In this document: piece after piece, positions 33,801 to 45,800 of the stretch | Numbering within the stretch: position 1 is the stretch's first letter | Layout: the number at the start of each line of letters is the position of its first letter | From: Vitis vinifera | Taxonomy: Eukaryota > Streptophyta > Magnoliopsida > Vitales > Vitaceae | NCBI RefSeq assembly: GCF_030704535.1 | Contig: NC_081812.1 | Location: 22,233,501 to 22,297,500 of the forward strand | Length of the DNA stretch: 64,000 nucleotides | Direction: 5' to 3' | Notes under the pieces: generated by a model | The model's input: only the letters and a program-made list of their open reading frames with translations | Database searches by the model: none | What the model was told of the DNA's origin: nothing | Program-made: the position numbers and the translations under genes

Positions 33801-36800
33801 CTGGGTGGCCTATACTTTACCTAGGTCTTCCTCTGGGAGGGAATCATAAGGCGAGTGGCTTTTGGGATCCTGTGATTGAGAGGATATCAAGGAGATTAGA
33901 TGGGTGGCAGAAGACGTATTTATCTTTTGAAGGTAGGATAACCCTCATTCAATCTTGTCTCACCCATATGCCATGTTACTTTCTCTCCTTGTTTAAGATT
34001 CCCGCCTCAGTGGCAGCAAAAATTGAGAGAATGCAAAGAGAATTTTTATGGTCAGGCGTAGGGGAAGGCAAAAGAGACCATTTGGTTAATTGGGACATTG
34101 TGTGCAAGCCGAAGTCGAGAGGGGGTTTGGGTTTTGGAAAGATTTCTATGAGGAATGTCGCTCTTTTAGGGAAGTGGTTGTGGAGATATCCTAGGGAGGG
34201 TTCAGCTCTGTGGCATCAGGTTATCTTAAGCATTTATAGATCACACTCCAATGGTTGGGATGTCAACAATATTGTTAGATGGTCTCATCGTTGTCCTTGG
34301 AAGGCCATTGCACTAGTCTTCCAAGAGTTTTCCAAGTTTACTCGGTTTGTGGTAGGGGGCGGGGATAGAATTCGGTTCTGGGATGACTTGTGGTGGGGAG
34401 ATCAACCTTTGGGAATCCAATATCCAAGATTACTTAGCGTAGTCACGGATAAAAATGCTCCTATTTCATCAATTCTTGAATATTCCCGTCCTTTCTCTTG
34501 GAATTTCAATTTTCGCCGAAATCTTACTGATTCTGAGATAGAAGATTTAGAAAGCCTTATGCGGTCTCTTGATCGTCTACACATATCTCCTTCGGTTCCA
34601 GATAAGAGATCTTGGTCCTTATCTCCTTCAGGTCTTTTCACAATCAAATCTTTCTTTCTGGCCTTATCCCAATATTCCGAGTCGCCTCTAGTGTTCCCTA
34701 CTAAGTTTGTCTGGAATTCTCAAGTCCCTTTCAAAGTCAAGTCTTTTGTCTGGTTGGTGGCGCACAAGAAGGTTAATACTAATTACTTGCTACAATTGAG
34801 AAGACCCCACAAAGCACTTAGTCCCGACATATGTAAGTTGTGCATGAAGCATGGAGAAACAGTAGATCACATTTTCCTCCATTGCTCTTTGACCAAGGGG
34901 TTGTGGCACAGATTATTTCAGTTAGCAAAGATGAATTGGGTTTCCCCAAGGAGCATCTCTGACATGTTTTTTACTAATTTTAATGGTTTCGGATCTTCTA
35001 AGAGAGGGGTTGTTTTATGGCAAGACGCGTGCATCGCGTTAATGTGGGTGGTGTGGCGGGAAAGAAATGTAAGGATTTTTTAGGATAAAGCAAGGAATTC
35101 AAGGTATCTTTGGGATTCTATTCGTTTTTTGGCTTCTCTATGGGCTTTTTGTTCTAAGGTTTTTAAGGGGATACCTCTTAACGTGTTACAACTTGATTGG
35201 TTAGCGGTGTGTAAATAGACCGTTTGCTTATTCTCTCGTTGTATTTCTTATATTTGATTACTTGTAGTCTTGTTTTTCTTTGGTGGGAGGATTTCTCATC
35301 CTTCTAATTGTACCTTCTTTTTATCAATATATTCCGTTGTCGTTTCCTATCAAAAAAAAAAAAATGAATTACCTTTGAGGTTTACATCAATGTACATTTC
35401 AAATTAACTCAGTTGATCTCACACTTTAGTTCAATCAACTACTACAACTAAGTCAATATACTAGCTTTTATGCAGCAAAATGTTAATCAAAAGTCTTATT
35501 AGTCTAAATTAAATTTATTGAATTAATTAATATCCCTGCACACCAAAGGTCTTGGGATTCAAGGAGTGACAAAATCATTCACCAAAATACATAAATCATT
35601 CATTTGTGGAGTTTTCATGCCACTGCCTGTATGAATACAAAAAAAAAAAAAGGAAGAAAGAAAAGAAGAAGCACAGGCCTAATTTGAATTTGAAAGGTAT
35701 AAATGCAGTTCCTCAATTAGCTTATTTTGCAATCAACAAGGTATAATTGCAACTTATGAGCAGAAAAGATATAATCGCAAGGATATAATTGAACTTGATT
35801 CATATAAAAATCACCTAGATCTATGATCACAAATAAACTGGCCCCGTAAGCATCCAAAATAATATAACTAAGAGTTTGTTTATTTGTAAGATATCAACCA
35901 AACATGGTCACAAGCAAAAGCTTCAAGTAAAGAGTAAGTGTTATGTCAACATACCATCCATGTTGTAGGTCATCATTAGCAATATGGAAATCAAAGTACA
36001 CATATGTCCCCTGTTCAAATTCATCAGTGGCAACTTTTGGCTCCTCATGCCTCTGAAACCATGTGTTATATTTCCTGTGGTATCTCCACGATTGCTTCTT
36101 TAGTTCTTTTGCAGCCAAATATTGCTGATAAGTATTCTACAGAAAGTAATGCGCTTGAGAATATGCTCAAGATAACCACATAATGGTAAACACTATGAAG
36201 GATTGTTACAGAAAGCTAACAATACCTGCTGATAGTAAAATGCAAAGAACAGGGTGTCAGTGCCAAAAGTATCAAGACCCAGCCGTTCCCAGAAGGCAGG
36301 ATTATTGACAATGGGTGCCTGTACTTGAGGATAGCTTGGAGGGGTCACAGCAGGGTGCCTCTGTAGAAGAAACAGGAAAAACATATATTTATACCGTATA
36401 AATGGCTATAGAAAACTTTGCAATACCACATAAATCAAGATACTGTCATACTGGAGTATAGTTCCTTGCACGTTCCGAGTCTTTAGGTTGAGGAAGCTTG
36501 TAAAAAGCAGCCTCAAGCATCTGTAGATTGTAAAGCTGATCATGCATCCCCCCAGAATTCACAGCTGATCCACTGAGGGTATCACCTATTGCACCAAGGT
36601 CAGATATGCTTCTTCGACCAATAACACCAAGGCTGCCAGAAGGTTGGTTAGATTGTACAGGTTGCCCAGGAGAGAGATCAGTATCTCTTGGCACTTGGGA
36701 AGGCTCTGTCAAAGAGCCAGATACTCCTGCCTGCAATACAAAAATTTATAAATCAAGATTATGTCAAAGGAAAAATATTTTTTTTTATAAAATTTAAAAC

Positions 36801-39800
36801 ATCAACTCCAGTCATATAACAACAATCCTGTTTTTAGCAAACCATAACTTGCCCAAACAAGATAGTATATAAGTCAAAAACCATAAAAATCTAACATACA
36901 GATGTGTCCATTGCATATGGAGCTTTCAAATCATCCTCATTCATGAGATTCTTTCCAAGAGAACTAGGAGCAGATTCCATTGTCGAGTCATCAGATACAT
37001 TTTGTTGTTGCTGCTGGTCCTCAGCTTTGACATGGCCAACATCTACATGATATGCAAATAACATTTCATCTATTCTGGTTTTGTAATATAGAGATAATCA
37101 AAATAGAGCCTTCTGCAATTACCTCATTTCTTTTACCATTATTAATAAATACCCTGCATTTTCTAGCATCTTTAATATTCCTTTCAGTTTGTTTAATTTA
37201 TTTCAAGTTCAGTCTTATGCTACTTAACTGAACATGGAAAAAATTTGATCACAAACATTGGGTTAAAATAGAGTTCTAGGCCAATTTTCATAAAAGATTC
37301 AAATCAACTGTCTCAACCCCACTTGCAAACAAGGTTGAAAGTGACATTTGTTCTGGACTTATAAGAAAGATCACTACGGCATGGAAAAATTGCAACCAAA
37401 AACTAAGATTTTTATGGAATGGAGGAGTGAAGTGCAGTTTCAACTTCCAACCCTCAAAGTGTGCCTTGTGGGAGTAATAGTCACACTGTCCTAGCACTAA
37501 AACTATACCCCCAAAATTAGAACAAACAGGCATGACTAATTTGAGGTTACCAGCATCTTTTGGACCAGTAGATAACAAAGCTTGCTGATTAGACTGTTGG
37601 TGGATGGAACCTGGCTGTTGCTGTATGGCGGCAGATGTAACAGTGTTGAGACCAGGTGCCTGGACTCCAACTCCCAGACCAACTTGAGGTGAGACAGATG
37701 AGCTTTGAGAATTAAACTGCACACGGAATCAAATGTTATGCAAGGAATATTGATGATTCTTTGCTTTATTTTATTTTGATAGGAAATATGGAACAAGGAA
37801 CAAGGAAGAATGTACATTGTTGCTTAAGAGATGTTATAAAAAGACAATAAGAAACAGATGGAATCATTAAAGGGAAAATACATATGAAGAAAAAAGGTCC
37901 CTGGAGAGACAAAATGGAGACCATCACCTTATACAAAATCAGAGCATGATAAAAAAAACATAACTTCTTCCATTTTAAGCTGAATGAATTTAAATTCAGC
38001 ATCAAATTTTTAAAAATTCTGATCAGGGCGTCCTGTAATTTTATGGATTCACCCACTGAATGACTAAATGGCATTCAAGCGATTTTGGGTTGTTAGAAAC
38101 AGCTCGTTAAAACTTGAATCCCGTAGCAGACAGGAATTGGACAGCACTTGTCCACAACATAGTGAAAATGGGAGCAGGTAAGGTAAGGAATGCTGTTGAT
38201 GCAGATACAGGGTGGCAATTCTACAAGGAGATGGGTGATAATGGAAAATGTCAGTGGCACAGTGAGGGTGGTTTAGGTGGCTGCTGATCCATAGAGGCAG
38301 TGCAGCTTGATTTGACTGTGGCATCTGGTGGTGGTTGTGATAAGAAAAGGTTGTGGGTTGATGATTAGCTTTTATTAAATAGTTAAATAGTGACAGTATT
38401 GATCAGTTCCCATTCAAATTTCCAATTAGATGACTAACGAAATAAAGAATTACTCTTTTTCTAGATGAAAAGGACAGCTTTTAGATAAGCATATTAATAA
38501 AATTTGTTGGACTATTAATCTCCTAAAAATATAATAATAGGAAGCATACAAAAAAATTTATCTCAATATATAGAACTAAATTTAACATGAACATTTTTTA
38601 TGACGCCAAGTTCTTTCTGCGCCTTGTCATCTACAATCATGCCACAAAACCTTTTAGAAAGCATACGGCTAGCGTTGTTCACAAATATGTTTTTCATAAG
38701 AAACCAACTTGGAAGCATAAGCAAAATAAACAAATAAATAGATAATTCAAAACAGTCTCATAAAAAAAATAAAAATTGGATAATTCAAAACAAGAAATAG
38801 CACCTGCTGCAAGAGTGGGTTTTGCTGTTGTGCAGAGAACTGCTTATGATTTCCTCCAGAAAGAGGGGGCATACCAAGAATGGTACTCTGAGTTTGTTGC
38901 TGCACTTGCTGGAGACGCTGCAAAAATTTCTCCTTCTGATCAAGTGTAATTTCAGTTCTTCCCCGAAACTGTCCCTGAAAATGCAAAATAGATGAGTTCC
39001 AACAGAACAATACTTAACATTTTACTACAATGAAAGTAATTAAACCTTGAAATATAAAAATGAAGCCAAGCAAAGAGAATTTGAAGGATCATTCGGAATG
39101 CTGCAATGCTGCATTCATACTGAATGAAGAAGAGATTAGAGATGAGATGAGGAAACCACACAATTTAACATTATTGATGAGTTCTTAACCTTTGGCAATC
39201 ATTAAATTACATTGATCAATATTTGGAAAAGTCGCTAGCTGGTGCAGATCCCATTTTGGGGGTTCTAAAGGGCGGGCTGGTACTCCTAATTTAAAACATT
39301 TCTGCTTGATATGGCAACATACAAACCTGAAGCATCATTTTCAGACAAGACAATCTGACTGGATACCATTTCACCAAAAAATAGTCTCTATCCATATTTG
39401 ATGCAAATATTCCTTCTAATGAGCTTTTCAATCATTTGACAGGGCAGATAACAATTTTGGTACGATCAAATTCTTTATGAACTTCCATAGACAACCAAAT
39501 AGTATGCTCATATTTTTCCATTCTTTTAATATTTTGTATGCATAGGATAATTCTCCCAATCAATGATATGCATGTTGGGGGCATGTTGAAAAGTGTCAGC
39601 AATATTGGCATCCTTCAGTAGACAAATGGGTTCGCCTTATTTGCCTCTCAAATGTTTAGAACTATGTAAATGTGATTCTATCCTCCTCCCTACCAGGACT
39701 TGAACCTGGAACCTCTCATCTAAGCAGTTCAATCCATTGCCACCTTAACCATTGTAAAAGACACCATGAAATTGTTCCGCTCTTCATCATCTGATAGATT

Positions 39801-42800
39801 ATGGCCGATGAGCAATGATATGAATTAGGATAAGAATTACACCATTATATTATAAGCAATGTTTCTAGCGGACGGTTTTCTTCCAATTCAGTTTTTAGGT
39901 AGCTAGCCTCTTGCTCCAAACTGTTGTCATCAGATATGGGTGGGTGAATAGACTTTCAACATATTTATTCATCAATTCTTTTACTTATATTTGCAACTAA
40001 AGTGATCATTTTATAAATTTCCAACCATTTTTACATTGTACCCATTGCAATCTAAATTCTTTTCAACTGAAACTACACACCAGAAGAAAAAAATTAAAGT
40101 GGATAATAAAAGAACTCTATATCATAATGACCCAGATAATTTGCATTTTGGTATAAGATATCCAAAAAGGGGCACATATGTTTCAAAGTTTCTAAAAGTA
40201 GCAAATAATTCACATTTGCTTTAAAAGCATAAAGCAAATACCACATAAAAACGAGCTAAAGTGGAAAGTAGAACTAAGAGGCATACCGATTCATTTTGAT
40301 TCTGAAAGGAACTTCCTGGCCTCCATTGCATGCCAGGAACTACAGAAGGAGAGAAGACTCTGCCAGCTATGACTGCAGCCTCTCCAACACTACTAGAATC
40401 AGCCAAGCCAGTTCCATCATTAGTCTTGGCAGTTTGTGGCAAGATCATTCTATTACTCAGTGGGGAAACCAAAGGCTGCACCATACCACCACCCCCAAGT
40501 CTCTCATCAGCACCTAAAGTACTTCTCTTTGACATGTCATTGGCTGAAGGAACTGCACCAAGGCCTCCATTGCTTGGAATTGTAATGCCAGAACTAAGTG
40601 GGACACTTGTTGATGGTTGGCTGGATGGAACACCTCTACCAATGCCCCTCACTAGTCCAGTTTCAACAAGAGCAGGTGAAGATCTCCTGCCTGGGAAGCT
40701 TGCAATCTCTTCTTCCTTTGCAGAACTAGACACATTAACAGGAGATGAAATAGCAGTACCAGCATTTTCCAGGACACCTCGAACAGAAGTAGAACTGGGA
40801 AGAATTGTCGGAGCAGGTGATGCAGACAAATTATGAGCTGAAACATTCAAAGGTATAGGAGTTGCATGGCTCCCCGTCGGTGTTGATGAAGCAGAAGAAC
40901 CAATTACACTATTTTTGGCAGGTGGAGTTCTTGGACCAATCTCAGAATTGCTGTCCTGTGAAGCTGTCTCCTCGGATTGTTCCTGGATGGAAGTACTCTG
41001 TTGAAGAGGAGATGTGACTGTGGCCTGGAAATCAGGGGCGTTTATAAGTAATGAGGTAAAATAACGTATAACTTAAGACATAGAAAAACGTTTTAACTCT
41101 TCTTTGGATCCACATGAGAACTGATTCCAGTCTATGAAGCAGATAAAGAAAACATCAAATATGTTGACGATTGAATGTTGAGTCGTTGACAAACAAATTT
41201 TCAAAGAGAAACTTCGGTGCAAGCACACAGACATGGTTGGAATCTCTGCCACAATATACTGAACAGCAAATAGTATGCAATATAACATAATTATGGATGC
41301 GAGTTTACCATGGCAACAAATAGCAACCACCAAATGATGCATTATATTTTACCATGTCTACAATGGACATATCACAAAATAGGTCTTCAACAAAGCTGTC
41401 AAATAAATTATAAAAGAAATAGACTACAACCACATCTTTAGTTTCTCTGAACATTTTTAAAATCCAATGCATTTTTCGTGAATGCCAGGCACAAAACTAA
41501 ATATTCTTGACATAACAGTGAAAGAATGTACCGGTATTTGGGTTGGTGTCAAAGAATTCTTCAAGCTTAGAGCTGGTGCACCCTACAAAGCATAAAATTT
41601 TAATTTGAATCAACTGATATAGAGTTATCCTATGCTTTTATTCATGGCACTATGAAGAATGAACCTCAAATTCCAAGGCAAACTGCTTCTTTCAAGGTCA
41701 TAGTTCATGGCATCAAGTCATAAAATACTATAGCCAAAACATGAATCCAAGATAAAAGTCATATATATCCTTCGAACAACAGATAGTGACCCATGAGTAA
41801 TCAACGAATGGTGAAATTTCATGCTAATATGCAAGACCATTGCTCAGATTTAAATCAATGCCAAAATGTAAGTCAGAGGCATGGGCATTTGGTAAATTGA
41901 TCCTGCGAGTCTCTAAATAAATGTCTCTAAACAGGGTAATTGACCTATTGAAGAATCAATACAACAAAAATATGGTGATACATTCAGTGTTTCAAATTGA
42001 AGGTCCAATGCTAATAATCCACACAACTAATTAGCAAACTTGAACAACAGCACTGAAAGGAAGAAAGAAGATGGGGTTTTTTTCCCCTCTCAGTATTAAG
42101 TCATGTCTTTGCTTCAGTATTTTTCAAACAGAATTGTTCCTCTTTGACGAGAACATTATCTTCAGCATTGTTATCAAAACATCTAGGTGATCCCAAGTGA
42201 TGACACTATCAAGCATGTAAGGTAACCCATCAATAAATTATAATCATATAAAAATAAATCAATCTATAAGATGAAAGGTTCTTAAGCACTAAGACCAGAG
42301 TTATCTTAGTAACATATATAAAATGGCATTGAAACAAAGGACACCCTTAACAAGATAATAAGACTTAATCAGTAATGCAAAAGGCTACGAAGATGATCAG
42401 CTCCTTACTACTGGCTGTTGTTAGCTCTCTCATAAGTCATAATCTTTGGCAGTTAGTTCAGCAAAGCTTCACATATGGGTTCCACAACCAAATATGCCCT
42501 TCAAGTTTTATTGTTGCTCCCCCCCCTCCTTCAACATTTTGTGGGTGACTAACTGGTGCAATGGTCATAGTCTAGAGCTAACCAGCACAAATGCAAAGGT
42601 TTAAGTTTTGAAGATCGCCACCGCATGAGATAATTCCCAAGGAAAGGCCTGAATCCAACTTGACTGTCCCAAGGCCCCCCTTAGCAGAGCAACCACCACA
42701 TGAATGGCCTTTTTTTCTACTTAATATTCGTGAACAAGCACAACCTCCTAAACTTTGACTAGAACATCTCCTAAAAACCCAAGCGATTAGGACGTATCAA

Positions 42801-45800
42801 TAAATAAATATGCTTAAGGCCATGTGTATCCCATGCTTCCATCACTGGAAACATAAGCATCAGAAAACACAGGATAAGCCAGAAAGATTCACCTTAACAA
42901 GGCCTGGAGCACCAATTGTAACCAGATCTTCAAGTGATTCCACCTTGTCTAATGGCAAAGAGTTGTAAAGGTCATCTACATCACTAAATTCTTCAAAGTC
43001 CTCCTGAAAAATTAATTCAAGGCAACAAAAATATTTATGTCTCATGCAGAAGCAAACATCTAAAGCAACTCTCTCATTATTCTTATTGGTAGCAAGCCAT
43101 TATCAGACCTTTTGTTATACATACAGAAGGCAATGCATGCATGTACTCTTAATATATGTTGCATCTAAAAGTGGCAGGCTATGTCAAGGAAAATAAAGAA
43201 ACAAAATTAAAGTTCGAGCAACTTAAACCTGATTACGTTCCACATAATCATCCAAGAAGTCTTTTACATCATTGACCTGCTCAGGACTCAATTCATCATT
43301 ATCCAGTAGCCTCAAAATCAGTTCTAACTTCATTATATGAGCCTTGTGTCTAGCAATAGATGTCTCCAAATGTGTCTGCAGAACAAGTGAAATCCATCAA
43401 CCACCAACAAAAATATTAGCTATCTTTCCATATAGTGCCTTTTTTTCTGTCCTACCAGTCTAGGTGGTCTTGTCTTTCCTTTTTTAACAGATAGCCCTTC
43501 AATTTCAGCTTCAAAGCTATCAATTTGGGATTCCAACTCCCCCACCTGCTCAAGGCAGTACATGTTACTAAACCACATGAAAAAAAATTTAACTCAAAAT
43601 AAAAGAAAACAGATTGACACTAATTCAATCACTGTAACATGGAACTATTATTTCAAATAAAAAAAATGGAACCATTATTTCAAAACACTAACAAATATCA
43701 CTAAAAATGGTATAGCAAAACATCACAAAGAAAAACAAGATAGAAATGCAAATTCATAAAAAACAAAAAGAAGAAAGTACTATCAAGCTGGTAGGCACTT
43801 GGGCCATCCACCCATTTGTTCATTTTCATGTTTCTCCAAACCCTACATAGCAAAAAATGTCATTCGGACTTCATTATGCAGTATGCAGAAGCACAAACAA
43901 CCAATTTTTTATGCAAATAATTTGACAGAATATCATGCACAACTTGCATGCCAAACTGGAAAGAATAAATCTGAAATCATTAAAACATATAGATCAAAAA
44001 TGTAAAAGAAGAAAAAAGAAATAAGAAAAACCAGTTCTGTTTTTAGGCAAAGAAAGTATAAAACATGAATTAAGCAAAAGGCTTAGTTACAAACCACAGT
44101 GTTCAACCAGTCCCTTGTCTCTGATTTAGCCTTCTCCTTTGGGTCCTATCAAAAAAAGAATTACATGATAAACAATCTGATTAAAAGGTTAGATTTTAAA
44201 ATTTAAAACATGACTAAATTAGAGTACTTTATATTAAACCGGTGCTCAATGATGCAACCAACCAAACCACCACTGAGCTCCCTCTCACCACCCAAAAGAG
44301 CGCATATATTTAACAAAGAGGTCCAAGCCTGACCAGAATGGTTGATATGAACTCCTTCAAAATATAATAAAAAGTAACACCAATAAAAAACCAAATTAAC
44401 CATGCAACTCACAATAAATCTACCAATGTTCTCCAATTTGTTCTTTCCATTTTAGGAAGACAACTAAGCTGGTAAGACGGGATTTGAACCCAGAAGGGTG
44501 TTCTAAAAATCGCACTAAAAATCTCACACTATCCAGTCCCTCACTGAGCAAGAACCATAACTATTAAAGACCATGATTAAAAAATTACTATCAGAAATTC
44601 ATGTGCTTGGTTCAACATTGGGCAGAAAGCAAGACAGTGTCTAAAACTTACAGTTTTAGGTTGTTGGCCCAGCCCTTCTTTGGAGAATGCTTTTGTCTTA
44701 GTTTCTTTTTCACATATCTTAAATCTTTCCATTTCACGCTCGATAAGCTTCCGAGCATCCAGCAGAGCCTGCTCATAAGAGGCACTAACCTATGTCAACA
44801 TATATCAAAAAACAAATAACTGTCAACTTCAGAATCAAGGAGTATATGTCATAGTTATTATCAACAGAATCCACAAGCTAAAATTATCCAACTATAAAGA
44901 AATTGCTAGGAAAAATGAGGCTGAAAAGACAATAATGACACATAAATCACATCTCAAAATTGGCAATATAAATCAGAAGATGTAACTAGACAACAATGCA
45001 GAACAGTAGGAAACTCAGATACTCAAATTTCCCCCACACTTTACGATGTTAATTTCAAAATGCAAAGAACTATACATCAGAAACCGTTAAATAGGAGATG
45101 GATTCTTCTTTATTAACAGGTAAAAGAACCAGCAACCATAAATGTCAATCTCAATCCATATCATTTCCTTCCCTAGAAACATGGAGAAAATATCCACAAA
45201 TACAACTAGTCCTTGGATATCCAATTCCAAAATTTTGAATTCTCCTTGGACCTAGAATACAATTAAAAACATATTTAGAACTGATACAGAAGTTTTGGAG
45301 GCAACAAGGTGGTGGCGGTTGCAGTTAACAAGTCAGTGAGGGTTGTATTGGAGTAGTGGTGGAGGTGGAAATTGCAGTTAGAAAATGTGGAATGTTGTGA
45401 ATGGCTGTTACAGTAGTGCTGGTGGTGACAGTTATAACCCTGAAAGTGAACAGGGTAGTAGTTGCCAGGAGTGACCCAGAATTAGTGGCAATCTCAAGAT
45501 TGCCAGAAACAGTCATGGCGATGCTGCTATAACTACACGGATAGTGGCAAAATAGAGTAGCGGTGGCTATGCAAGTGAAAATATCACTATGGAACACAGA
45601 TACACAAAGAGCAACATTGACAGCTAAAAAATGCAGAAATTGGTAATTAAAATGGGGAAAAATACAATAAATATTGAGAAACGAATGTCAATATAATGCA
45701 CACATGAAAAATATAACAGGCAAAACATACAAGCGAATGTAAAAGAATCCATCAATTGGCACCATTTCTACATTATTTCTTGACATCTAAAGACAATAAC

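Noticed and set aside
40330-40836. 168-codon plus-strand ORF within NOT3 exon 9
   Set aside because: Antisense shadow of the 738-bp NOT3 exon, whose frame and splice sites are well supported.
45325-45597. GGT/GTT-rich stretch in NOT3 intron 2 as a minisatellite or Thr-rich gene
   Set aside because: The repeats are too irregular for a tandem array and the ORF is low-complexity inside a supported intron.
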